From an uncultured Clostridium sp. (lineage in GTDB: Bacteria; Bacillota; Clostridia; Lachnospirales; Lachnospiraceae), in assembly GCA_900555045.1 (NCBI GenBank), contig USJW01000016.1, positions 1 to 56,166 on the forward strand: a stretch of 56,166 nucleotides of DNA, given 5' to 3'. The position numbers and the translations under genes are program-made. Shown here piece by piece: positions 31,153 through 39,454 of this stretch. The notes beneath the pieces are model-generated. The model had not been told where the DNA came from, made no database searches, and saw nothing but the letters and a program-made list of their open reading frames with translations. How positions within the stretch are numbered: position 1 is the first letter of the stretch; every line of letters begins with the position of its first letter.

Positions 31153-32550
31153 ATGAAAAAAGGCAGTGAACTGTACAAGCTGGTCTATGAATACTACGAA
31201 GCCCGCATCCTCCACGGTTTCTATCCGTTCGATACGCGGCTTCCTTCGATCAATAAAATATGTGAAATTTTCCATCTGGCTCCCACCACCGTCCGAAGGG
31301 CCCTGGCCGGGCTGCAAAAGGAAGGGTATATCCGGATCGATGCCCGCAGGGCGGCGAGGGTGATCTATCAAAAAACGCCCGGGCAGCTGAAGGAAAATGC
31401 CGCCCGGTATTTTGTTCCGCGCGGTGACGGAATTATGGACTTCACACGGTCCGGCGTCCTGCTCTTAGAGCCGCTCTGGAAGGCAGGCTTAAGCCGGTGG
31501 GACGAGCAGGACTGGGAGGCGCTTCGCCGCGACATCGCAAATCCGGCGTCCAGCCTGGCGGCGGTCCCCGTGGAATTTTATTTCCTGGCGGTCAGCGCCT
31601 TAGACAACCGGCTGGCGCTCAATCTCCTGTGGGAGACCATCCGCTACCTGCGTTTTCCCTATCTGACAAACAGCGGCGGCCCTCTGACCGCCTCCGGCGA
31701 ACAGCCGGTTTCCACCCGTGAGGAGGCGGTGGCGCTCCTGCGCCGGGAATCCGAGCGCTCCTACAGCACTCACCTAAATCTTCTGATGGCCTTCATCGAG
31801 CAGGCTCGCCAGGAGTACCACCTTTGTGATGCAGAGCCGGTTCCCTTTATCTGGAATATCTACCGCCAGCGCCCGCAGCTGCGCTATTCCCTGGCCGCCA
31901 CCCTGATCCGGTCGGTGGCAAACGGCGAGTATCCAAAGGGCAGCTACCTGCCTTCTCTGCCGCAGCTGGTGGACCAGTATCACGTCCCGTTAATGACGGT
32001 GCGCCGCACCCTGGAGACGTTGGAGGAGCTGGGGATCACCCGCTCCCACCACGGAAAGGGGACTATGGTCTGCATGATTCCTGTGGAGATTCATTTTTCC
32101 AACTCCGCGATCCGTGAGGGCTTTCTCCTCTACCGCGACTGCCTCCAGCTGTTGGCGCTGACATGCCGTGGGGTCGCTCTCCACACCCTCGATAGCGCAG
32201 AGCCCGAGAAAGTCAACCGGCTGCGCGAGCGCTACCGCAGCCTGATCGCAGAGGAGAAAAGCTACCTCTGCTATGATGCGATCCTCTCGTTCATCGTCTC
32301 AGAGTGCCCGCTGGCCATGGTGCGGGAGTGCTACGATAAGCTTAAAAAGCTCCTGGCCTGGGGCTACCCGTTCGCCCTGTCCCAGGCGGGGCAGAACAGC
32401 CTTCACTCCGTGTACGAAGAACCGGTCAAGCAGCTTTTAGGCTGCCTGTGCGAGGGATCCACCACCGATTTTTCCGTCCTTCTGGGGCAGCTGTTTCAGC
32501 GGGAAGAGCAGCTGGTGAGCCAGTTTGTGGACTCTAAGCTGACGCAATAA
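31153..32550 (+). CDS. Double GntR-type regulator
   Basis: A 465-residue regulator with two GntR winged-helix domains. Domain 1 (about residues 6-72) has R-L-P-S-I-N-K-I-C-E-I-F and T-T-V-R-R-A-L-A-G-L-Q-K-E-G-Y-I. Domain 2 (about 245-308) has Y-L-P-S-L-P-Q-L-V-D-Q-Y and M-T-V-R-R-T-L-E-T-L-E-E-L-G-I. Each is followed by about 160 helical residues that could be an effector or dimerisation domain. Ordinary GntR proteins have one such domain in 220-250 residues. GGGAGGTGAG lies just before the ATG. It sits between the Gfo/Idh/MocA-like gene and the solute-binding/kinase cassette, and could control either. Confidence 0.85.
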   Translation: MKKGSELYKLVYEYYEARILHGFYPFDTRLPSINKICEIFHLAPTTVRRALAGLQKEGYIRIDARRAARVIYQKTPGQLKENAARYFVPRGDGIMDFTRSGVLLLEPLWKAGLSRWDEQDWEALRRDIANPASSLAAVPVEFYFLAVSALDNRLALNLLWETIRYLRFPYLTNSGGPLTASGEQPVSTREEAVALLRRESERSYSTHLNLLMAFIEQARQEYHLCDAEPVPFIWNIYRQRPQLRYSLAATLIRSVANGEYPKGSYLPSLPQLVDQYHVPLMTVRRTLETLEELGITRSHHGKGTMVCMIPVEIHFSNSAIREGFLLYRDCLQLLALTCRGVALHTLDSAEPEKVNRLRERYRSLIAEEKSYLCYDAILSFIVSECPLAMVRECYDKLKKLLAWGYPFALSQAGQNSLHSVYEEPVKQLLGCLCEGSTTDFSVLLGQLFQREEQLVSQFVDSKLTQ

Positions 32551-32624
32551 ATCATTTTTCTCAAATTTCTATCCCTTCTTTTAATATTTTACCCCAACTC
32601 TGTTCATGTAGATATCAATTTTCC

Positions 32625-32653
32625 TTGAATTGGCAGTACCCCCATGCTATAAT
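32625..32653 (+). promoter_or_regulatory. Sigma-A promoter of the binding-protein/kinase cassette
   Basis: A -35 TTGAAT (32625-32630), a 17-nt spacer and a perfect -10 TATAAT (32648-32653). It lies 73 nt upstream of the binding-protein gene and is probably the promoter for the whole cassette to 37618. Confidence 0.75.
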
Positions 32654-32726
32654 GAAAAGGCGGAATAAACCGGGGGCCGCGTTTGCCGGCAGCCGGATAG
32701 AACCGATCAAATGACAGGGGGCTTCC

Positions 32727-34004
32727 ATGAGACGACCACGGCGCATTATTTTAAACACAATTTTATCTATTATAGCAACTGGAATTCTCGCCGGCTGCGC
32801 GGCAAAGCTGGAGCAGAATATTGAATTTGACAGTGAGTCGGGCGAGGTGACGCCTCAGGTAAATCTGACCTTCTTCGGCTTCAAGTACGAGGCGCTCAAT
32901 GTCATGGCCATCGAGGAGTCGCTTCACGGCTTTATGGACCAATACCCTGAGATTTCCATCTCCTACGACAGCCTCAAAAGCGCACAGTACTTCAGTGTCC
33001 TGGAAAAGCGGCTGGCCACCGGCAACGGGGACGACATATTTATGGTGGACCATGAGCGTATGCTGGAGTTTGAGAGGCAGGGAAAGCTGGCCGATCTCTC
33101 GGACCTGGCCACCCTTGACAACTTCAGCGATCTGGCCCGGAGCCAGATGCGCGCGAGCGGCACCATCACTTACCTCCCCACCTCCATCTCCGCCTTCGGC
33201 ATGTACTGCAATTTGGATTTCTTAAAAGAGCACGGCAAAGAAATCCCGGAAAACTGGGAGCAGCTTGAGGCCGTCTGTGATTATTTTGTCTCCCAGGGCA
33301 TAACGCCCATGGTGGCCAACAATGATATCTCCCTCAAAACCGTAGCCATCGGCAAGTCCATGTTCCCTTACTATCAGAATGGGGACAGCGCCGCCGCGCT
33401 CGGCTGCTTTAACCGTGGCGAGGCGGACCTGGCGGAAGCGTTCCGCCCTGGCTTTGAGCTGGTGGAGCAGATGCTTGACCGGGGCTGGGTGGACCGCAGC
33501 GAAGCCCTGGCAACCGCAAAGACAAAGGATGATCTGGCCCTGTTTGCCAAGGGGAACCGCCCCTTTATGCTGACCGGCGCCTGGGCGGTTCCACGGCTTA
33601 GAAACCTGCAGCCGGAGTTCCAATTCGAGGTGCGCCCTTACCCCATCCTGGAGGACGGAAGCGTGCTCGTCATCAATGTGGACACGCGCATAAGCGTCAA
33701 CGCGGACAGTCCTCACCTGGAGGAGGCCAAGCGCTTTGTGGAGTACCTGACCCAGAGTGATAACCTATGGAAATTTGTGAACAGCCAGAGCTCCTTCAGC
33801 CCATTGAAGGAAAATCGGCTGGCGCAGGACACCGCCATCCAGTCCATCGGCCCCTATCTCACCAACCAAAGAAGCGTAATCGGCTCGGACGACAACCTCG
33901 AAATCCCCATCTGGGATATGACGTTTCTTGCCGTCACGGAGATGTTAAAGGGCAAAGACGCGGACGCCGCCACCGCTTATATGGAAGATATGCTTGGCCG
34001 GTAA
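32727..34004 (+). CDS. Family-1 solute-binding lipoprotein, without permeases
   Basis: A 425-residue extracellular binding protein of the sugar ABC transporter family 1. The lipobox I-L-A-G-C places the lipidated Cys at residue 24. The mature part shows family landmarks: Y-F-S-V-L-E-K-R-L-A-T-G-N-G-D-D-I-F near residue 89, G-M-Y-C-N-L-D-F near residue 157, P-E-N-W-E-Q-L near residue 174, and P-F-M-L-T-G-A-W near residue 279. No ABC permease or ATPase is adjacent. The next gene, 27 nt downstream, is a hybrid histidine kinase with an extracellular domain. The protein therefore more likely delivers a sugar signal to that kinase than feeds a transporter. Confidence 0.88.
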   Translation: MRRPRRIILNTILSIIATGILAGCAAKLEQNIEFDSESGEVTPQVNLTFFGFKYEALNVMAIEESLHGFMDQYPEISISYDSLKSAQYFSVLEKRLATGNGDDIFMVDHERMLEFERQGKLADLSDLATLDNFSDLARSQMRASGTITYLPTSISAFGMYCNLDFLKEHGKEIPENWEQLEAVCDYFVSQGITPMVANNDISLKTVAIGKSMFPYYQNGDSAAALGCFNRGEADLAEAFRPGFELVEQMLDRGWVDRSEALATAKTKDDLALFAKGNRPFMLTGAWAVPRLRNLQPEFQFEVRPYPILEDGSVLVINVDTRISVNADSPHLEEAKRFVEYLTQSDNLWKFVNSQSSFSPLKENRLAQDTAIQSIGPYLTNQRSVIGSDDNLEIPIWDMTFLAVTEMLKGKDADAATAYMEDMLGR

Positions 34005-34031
34005 AGCCGCGCAGAATAGGAGTCAAATGCA

Positions 34032-36554
34032 ATGAATTTAAGGCATAAATGGAATATAGCCGTGTTGCTTGTCCTGTCCATGGCAGCCATCCTGACCGGC
34101 GGTTTTTATTATATCGCGAACGTCCGGCACTCCCTGTGGCTCAAGTCAGTGACGGACATTCTGGAAGTCACGGCCCAGGGGCGCCACGCCCTGGACACCT
34201 ACATTGAGAAGGATCTGGAGCTGCTGCACTGGCTGGCCGTGGAGCTCTCGCAGGTGGACCCCGGGGATCCGGACGCGCTGCAGAGCAAGCTTTGGCATTC
34301 CGACAGCACCCAGACGACCAGCCAATGCGTGGACCTCTCGGCCGGCCTGCTCTACAGCGACCACGCTGAGGCTCCGCTCAAGCTGGATCCGGACCAGCTT
34401 GAGGCATTTCTTGACGTTCAAAATACCGGCATGCTTGAACCGTTCTTGGACATTCATACCGGCGTGTGGATGATTGGCTACTACGAGCGTTTTGTCTGGC
34501 CGGACGGGACGGAGGGCGTGGCCAACCGGACACAGCCGTTGGCTGAAGTCGCAGAGCGCTTCTCCCTTTCCTTCTACAACAACACCGGATTCTCCTACGT
34601 GGTGAACCGGGAGGGGGACATCCTGATCCGCTCCCAGCACCGCAACAGCAACCGCACCTTCCACAATCTGTACGACATCATTGATCTGCAGGGAAACGAC
34701 GAGGACGAGGTGCGCACCTTTAGGGAAGCGATGCAGGAGGGAAAACGCGGTGTGGCCCGATTCCGCTACCAGAAGGAGGACTATGTATTCTGCTATGTGC
34801 CTCTGGAAAACCCTCGGAGCTGGTACGTGGTGTCCATCGTCCCTAACCGCGTGATCATGGAGCAGGCGAACCATATCGTCCAAAACTCCCAGCTGCTTCT
34901 CATTCTGATTCTGGCCTGCCTCATTGTGCTGGCTGTATTTTTCATCCTGTACCGTAAGTACACAAGCCGGATTCTCTGTGCCAAGGAGGAGGCCCGCAGG
35001 GCGGCGGAGAGCGCCAATCTCGCCAAGAGCCGTTTTCTCTCCAACATGTCCCACGACATACGCACGCCGATGAACGCCGTGGTGGGCATGACAAGGCTGG
35101 CCGCGGACCATGTGGATGAGCCGGATAAGGTGCGGGAGTACTTAAAAAATATTGGTCTTTCCGGCCAGCTCTTAGTGGGCCTGATCAATGATATCCTGGA
35201 CATGTCCAAGATCGAGAGCGGCAAAATGACCTTAAACAACGAGCCCACCTCCCTGGCTGCCCTGATGGATAACCTGGTAAAGATCATCCAGCCAAGTATC
35301 GCGAAGAAGGGCCAGACCTTCGACATCCGGCTTCACGGGGTTGAACACGAGATGCTCCTGATTGACTCGCTACGCTTAAATCAGGTAATGATCAATCTGC
35401 TCTCCAACGCGACGAAATTCACCCCACAGGGCGGCTCCATCTGCGTGGATGTGACGGAAAGCCCGTCCGCGCTCCAGGACAGGACCCACTTTACCTTCCG
35501 CGTCAAGGACACCGGAATCGGAATCAAGGCAGAATTTCTGGAGCATATCTTCGACTCCTTCACCCGCGAGCAGGACAGCCGCGTCAGCAAGACTGAGGGG
35601 AGCGGCCTCGGCATGGCCATTACAAAGATGATCGTGGACATCATGGAGGGCTCCATCCGGGTGGAGAGCACGCCGGGCGCCGGCACTGTCTTCACCGTGG
35701 AGTTGGATCTTCAACTGGCCGGTGAGGAGAATTCCGACGAGGAGCCCCTGCCGGATATGCGCCTTCTCTTTGCGGATGACGACCCGGACACCTGCCGCTC
35801 CGCGGAGAACTTTTTGCGGGAGCTGGGCATAACCGCCGACATCGCGCAGGACGGGTGGACCGCGGCAGAGATGGCCGTGGCGGCTCACAGGCAGGAAAAC
35901 GACTATGATATGGTCCTTTTGGACTGGAAGATGCCGGGGTTAAGCGGCATGGAGGCGGCCCTAAAGATTCGGAGCCAGACCGGTTTTGACTTGCCGATCA
36001 TCATCGTCTCCGCCTACGACTGGAGCAGCATCGAGCAGGAGGCCAGGGCCGCCGGCGTCAACGGTTTCATCCAAAAGCCGCTGTTTAAGTCCACGCTCCG
36101 CCGGTGCGTGACGGACATTCTCATGCACGCGGAGCACCTGTCGGAGCCCCCGGCCGCCACCGTGGATTTGACCGGAAAGCGGATTCTTTTGGCGGATGAC
36201 AACGAGTTGAACCAGGAAATCGCCAAGGAGCTGCTTGAGAGCCGTGGAGCCCAGGTGGAAACGGCGGACGACGGCCTCGAATGCGCCGAGCGCTTCGCCC
36301 GGTCGGAGCCAGGGTACTACGACCTGATCCTGATGGACATCCAAATGCCCCTCATGAACGGGTACGATGCGACAAAAAAAATCCGGGCCATGGACCGCCC
36401 GGATGCAGCGTTGATCCCCATCTTCGCCATGACTGCGGACGCCTTTGCGGAGGACATCGAGGCGGCAAAGGCGGCGGGGATGAACAGCCATCTGGCAAAG
36501 CCTTTAGACATTCCCGCCATGATGCGGGAGCTGAAAAAGTATCTGAACTTATAG
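34032..36554 (+). CDS. Hybrid sensor histidine kinase with two receiver domains
   Basis: An 840-residue membrane kinase. Membrane segments lie at about 9-29 and 287-307, enclosing an extracellular sensor of about 255 residues. The HisKA domain has phosphorylated H341 (S-H-D-I-R-T-P-M-N). The ATPase domain shows the N-box N-L-L-S-N-A-T-K-F (N459), D-T-G-I-G-I and G-S-G-L-G-M. Receiver 1 (about 576-700) has D631 in L-L-D-W-K-M-P and K682. Receiver 2 (about 717-838) has D769 in L-M-D-I-Q-M-P and K823. No phosphotransfer (HPt) domain is seen. AGGAG lies 9 nt before the ATG. It is flanked by a solute-binding lipoprotein and an AraC regulator, its likely input and output. Confidence 0.95.
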   Translation: MNLRHKWNIAVLLVLSMAAILTGGFYYIANVRHSLWLKSVTDILEVTAQGRHALDTYIEKDLELLHWLAVELSQVDPGDPDALQSKLWHSDSTQTTSQCVDLSAGLLYSDHAEAPLKLDPDQLEAFLDVQNTGMLEPFLDIHTGVWMIGYYERFVWPDGTEGVANRTQPLAEVAERFSLSFYNNTGFSYVVNREGDILIRSQHRNSNRTFHNLYDIIDLQGNDEDEVRTFREAMQEGKRGVARFRYQKEDYVFCYVPLENPRSWYVVSIVPNRVIMEQANHIVQNSQLLLILILACLIVLAVFFILYRKYTSRILCAKEEARRAAESANLAKSRFLSNMSHDIRTPMNAVVGMTRLAADHVDEPDKVREYLKNIGLSGQLLVGLINDILDMSKIESGKMTLNNEPTSLAALMDNLVKIIQPSIAKKGQTFDIRLHGVEHEMLLIDSLRLNQVMINLLSNATKFTPQGGSICVDVTESPSALQDRTHFTFRVKDTGIGIKAEFLEHIFDSFTREQDSRVSKTEGSGLGMAITKMIVDIMEGSIRVESTPGAGTVFTVELDLQLAGEENSDEEPLPDMRLLFADDDPDTCRSAENFLRELGITADIAQDGWTAAEMAVAAHRQENDYDMVLLDWKMPGLSGMEAALKIRSQTGFDLPIIIVSAYDWSSIEQEARAAGVNGFIQKPLFKSTLRRCVTDILMHAEHLSEPPAATVDLTGKRILLADDNELNQEIAKELLESRGAQVETADDGLECAERFARSEPGYYDLILMDIQMPLMNGYDATKKIRAMDRPDAALIPIFAMTADAFAEDIEAAKAAGMNSHLAKPLDIPAMMRELKKYLNL

Positions 36555-36613
36555 CTGTCCCACCCGCAACATATATTGCAATTCAATTGACATTCAAACG
36601 AGGAGGAATGGAT

Positions 36614-37618
36614 ATGAATTCAACCGTCAAACCGCACTACAGGGTCACCGCGGGCAGGCAGGCGCTTCCCCCGCAGATTCTCTCAGGGGGCTGCGCGCTG
36701 TACCAGTTCGGCAGCAGAAACAACCCCGGCTCCATGGAGATTTTCGCAGTATTTCCGGGGATTGAACTGATTTATAGCGACTTCTCCATGGAACACTGCG
36801 ATTGCGGCCTTGCGGTTGACGGCAATCTGCTTGAAATCACCTACTGCCTCGAGGGGAGAGAGGAATGCCAGCTTTTGTGCGGCGACTATCTGTATCTGGG
36901 CAAGGGGGATTTGTACATTGCGCGGATGGAAAACAACCTGTCCGAACTCTGTTTTCCCACCGGCCGCTACCGTGGAATCACCATCCTGCTGGACTTGGAT
37001 ATCCTGCTGGAATGCCCTCCGCCGCTTTTGGAACCGGAAATAGTCCGCTCAGAGCAGTTCGGCGAGCGCTTTTGCCCGGGGCAGCGCTTTTTCGCCGTCC
37101 GGCCTGACAGACAAATCTCCCACATTTTTGAGGAGTTGTGCGAGAACTACCAGGCCTTCCGCCCCGACTACTACAAAATCAAGGTTCTGGAGCTTCTGCT
37201 GTGTTTGAGTATGATCGATCCGGAGCATGAGCGGCGCCTTGAGCCTGTGTCCAAGAACCAGATCAAGGTGGTCAAGCAGGCTCAGAGGCGGCTGACTCGA
37301 AATTTTCAGGAGAGGGTGACCATCGAGCAGCTGGCGAAGGAGTTCTGTATCAGCCCCACCTCCTTGAAGCGCAACTTTAAGCTGGTGTACAACACCACCA
37401 TCAAGAACTACGTGCGCAGAGAGCGCATGGCCCTGGCGGCCTCGCTTCTTAACGAGAGCGGACAGACCATCGCCGAGATCGCGCGCTCCCTGGGCTACGC
37501 AAATCAAAGCAAATTCGCCTCCGCCTTCCAGTCGGTCTATGGGCTCACTCCTCTGAAATACCGCAGGAAATGTGCCAATGAGCACCGCAACTCACAGGTT
37601 CCGGGCCAGGTATTGTGA
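36614..37618 (+). CDS. AraC-family regulator (kinase cassette)
   Basis: A 334-residue AraC-type regulator. The N-terminal domain (to about residue 225) resembles those of AraC proteins that follow sensor cassettes, with C-L-E-G-R-E-E-C-Q-L near residue 78. The C-terminal helix-turn-helix pair includes I-E-Q-L-A-K-E-F-C-I-S-P-T-S-L-K-R-N-F-K and I-A-R-S-L-G-Y-A-N-Q-S-K-F-A-S-A-F, ending L-T-P-L-K-Y-R. The frame is open to 36281, but AGGAGG lies 7 nt before the ATG at 36614 and only 1 nt before the ATG at 36608, so 36614 is chosen. It follows the kinase by 59 nt and is probably in the same transcript. Confidence 0.92.
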   Translation: MNSTVKPHYRVTAGRQALPPQILSGGCALYQFGSRNNPGSMEIFAVFPGIELIYSDFSMEHCDCGLAVDGNLLEITYCLEGREECQLLCGDYLYLGKGDLYIARMENNLSELCFPTGRYRGITILLDLDILLECPPPLLEPEIVRSEQFGERFCPGQRFFAVRPDRQISHIFEELCENYQAFRPDYYKIKVLELLLCLSMIDPEHERRLEPVSKNQIKVVKQAQRRLTRNFQERVTIEQLAKEFCISPTSLKRNFKLVYNTTIKNYVRRERMALAASLLNESGQTIAEIARSLGYANQSKFASAFQSVYGLTPLKYRRKCANEHRNSQVPGQVL

Positions 37619-37664
37619 AAATTGGCTTCCCACCCCACCATAATCGGTTCACTCAGATCTTTTC

Positions 37665-37694
37665 ATTGACCGCTGGTCAATTTAATCCTATAAT
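37665..37694 (+). promoter_or_regulatory. Catalase promoter with a perfect operator dyad
   Basis: A -35 TTGACC (37666-37671), a 17-nt spacer and a perfect -10 TATAAT (37689-37694). The -35 lies inside a perfect 7-bp inverted repeat with a 3-nt centre, ATTGACC-GCT-GGTCAAT (37665-37681), where a bound repressor would block RNA polymerase. The dyad does not resemble the PerR box. Confidence 0.8.
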
Positions 37695-37735
37695 GAACTT
37701 AAGAACCGTCAACCTGTCTCAAAAGGAGGTAATGC

Positions 37736-39238
37736 ATGGATCTAAAAAAACTGACGAACGAAGTTGGAGCACCTGTCGCGGAAAACGAGAACTCCCTGAC
37801 TGCCGGCGCGCGAGGGCCGGTTATGCTGCAGGATGTCTGGCTGCTGGAGAAGCTGGCGCACTTTGACCGGGAGGTAATTCCCGAGCGGAGGATGCACGCC
37901 AAGGGCTGGGGAGCCTACGGCACCTTCACCGCGACACAGGATATCACCCAGTGGACTAAAGCCGCGCTGTTTTCCGAGATCGGCAAGCAGACGGAGGTCT
38001 TTATCCGTTTTTCCACTGTCGCCGGAGAGCGCGGGGCCGCGGACGCGGAGCGCGATATCCGCGGGGTTGCCTGCAAATTCTACACAGAGGAGGGCAACTG
38101 GGATCTGGTTGGAAACAACACCCCCACCTTCTTCCTGCGCGATGTACATAATTTTCCTGACTTAAACCGCGCAGTCAAGCGGGATCCCAGAACCGGTATG
38201 CGCTCTGCGCAGAACAACTGGGACTTCTGGACACTTCTACCTGAAACCTTCCACCAAACCACCATCGTGATGTCGGACCGCGGGATCCCCGCCAGCTTCC
38301 GCCACATGCATTTCTACGGGGAACACACCTTCAGCTTCTACAACGCCGAGAACAAGCGGGTGTGGTGCAAATTCCATTTTCTCACTCAGCAGGGCATCAA
38401 AAACTTAAGCGACGCGGAGGCGGAGGCGCTGATCGCCAAGGACCGCGAGAGCCATGGCCGCGACCTATATAACGCCATCGAGACCGGGGACTACCCGCGC
38501 TGGACCATGTACGTGCAGATCATGACGGAGGAGCAGGCGAAGAACCACTACGAGAACCCCTTCGACATCACAAAAATCTGGCGCCACAGAGAGTTCCCGC
38601 TGCACGAGGTTGGCGTGCTGGAGTTAAACCGCAACCCGGAGAACTATTTCGCGGAGGTGGAGCAGGCCGCCTTCACCCCGGCCCATGTGGTCCCGGGAAT
38701 CGGCTTCTCCCCGGACAAGTTCCTGCAGGGACGCCTTTTTGTCTACGGCGACGCGCAGCGCTACCGCCTGGGCGTCAACTACAACCAGATTCCGGTGAAC
38801 CGCCCCAAGTGTGAGGTCCACGACTACCACCGGGACGGCCTCATGCGCACGGACGACAACTACGGCGGCGCGCCCGCTTACAGCCCCAACAGCCAGGGCG
38901 TCTGGTCCGCGCAGCCCGATGTCATGGAGCCGCCGCTCGACCTCACCGGTGCCATGTACGCCTATGACCCCAAGGACGATCCCACCGACGACTGCTTTAA
39001 GGCCGGCGGGGAGTTGTACCGCCTGATGACGGAGGAGAAGCGGGCAATCCTGATCGACAACACCGCCCGCAACATCGAGCCCGTGACGGAGAATGTGAAG
39101 TACCGCCATGCGGTTCACTGCTACCTGGCCGACGAGGAGTACGGCCGCCGGATCACGGAGGCCATGCATCTGGATATGGACCGGGTGTTGGAGCTGGCGA
39201 AGCTGAGCAATAGGGAGTTGGTGGAGGCGACGACGTAG
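37736..39238 (+). CDS. katA: Monofunctional heme catalase
   Basis: A 500-residue small-subunit catalase that breaks down hydrogen peroxide. The catalytic His is H54 in R-R-M-H-A-K-G-W-G-A-Y-G. The distal Asn is in D-L-V-G-N-N-T-P (near N127), and the proximal heme-ligand Tyr is in G-R-L-F-V-Y-G-D, near residue 341. R-F-S-T-V, F-R-H-M-H-F-Y-G and the NADPH-side residues are also as expected. AAAGGAGGT lies 5 nt before the ATG. It is transcribed alone from a strong promoter with an operator-like dyad. In a presumed anaerobe it would serve in oxygen defence. Confidence 0.97.
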   Translation: MDLKKLTNEVGAPVAENENSLTAGARGPVMLQDVWLLEKLAHFDREVIPERRMHAKGWGAYGTFTATQDITQWTKAALFSEIGKQTEVFIRFSTVAGERGAADAERDIRGVACKFYTEEGNWDLVGNNTPTFFLRDVHNFPDLNRAVKRDPRTGMRSAQNNWDFWTLLPETFHQTTIVMSDRGIPASFRHMHFYGEHTFSFYNAENKRVWCKFHFLTQQGIKNLSDAEAEALIAKDRESHGRDLYNAIETGDYPRWTMYVQIMTEEQAKNHYENPFDITKIWRHREFPLHEVGVLELNRNPENYFAEVEQAAFTPAHVVPGIGFSPDKFLQGRLFVYGDAQRYRLGVNYNQIPVNRPKCEVHDYHRDGLMRTDDNYGGAPAYSPNSQGVWSAQPDVMEPPLDLTGAMYAYDPKDDPTDDCFKAGGELYRLMTEEKRAILIDNTARNIEPVTENVKYRHAVHCYLADEEYGRRITEAMHLDMDRVLELAKLSNRELVEATT

Positions 39239-39299
39239 GCTCCAGAACAAATCGACTCGAACCGGAATTACTCAGTCGGAATTTTCTTCCAATGCAATA

Positions 39300-39347
39300 C
39301 AGAGATGGCGATTTCCAGGGGGTAACTCCTGGAAATCGCCATCTCTG
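39300..39347. repeat. Perfect 20-bp hairpin in the convergent gap
   Basis: The inverted repeat 39300-39319 with 39328-39347 is perfect over 20 bp with an 8-nt loop. No T-run follows on either strand. It lies between the convergent catalase and SLC13 genes and may block read-through from both sides, but it does not look like a standard intrinsic terminator. Confidence 0.7.
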
Positions 39348-39454
39348 GGTATAGACAAAACACTGCACAGTCTCGGGCTCTGGCATGGCTCTGGCATGGC
39401 TATGACACTGCACGAATCCACCGCCGCGGCATGAGACCAAATCTGCGCCTCTGA

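Noticed and set aside
36281..36613. N-terminal extension of the AraC regulator into the kinase gene
   Set aside because: It overlaps the second receiver domain in another frame; the AGGAGG before 36614 marks the real start.
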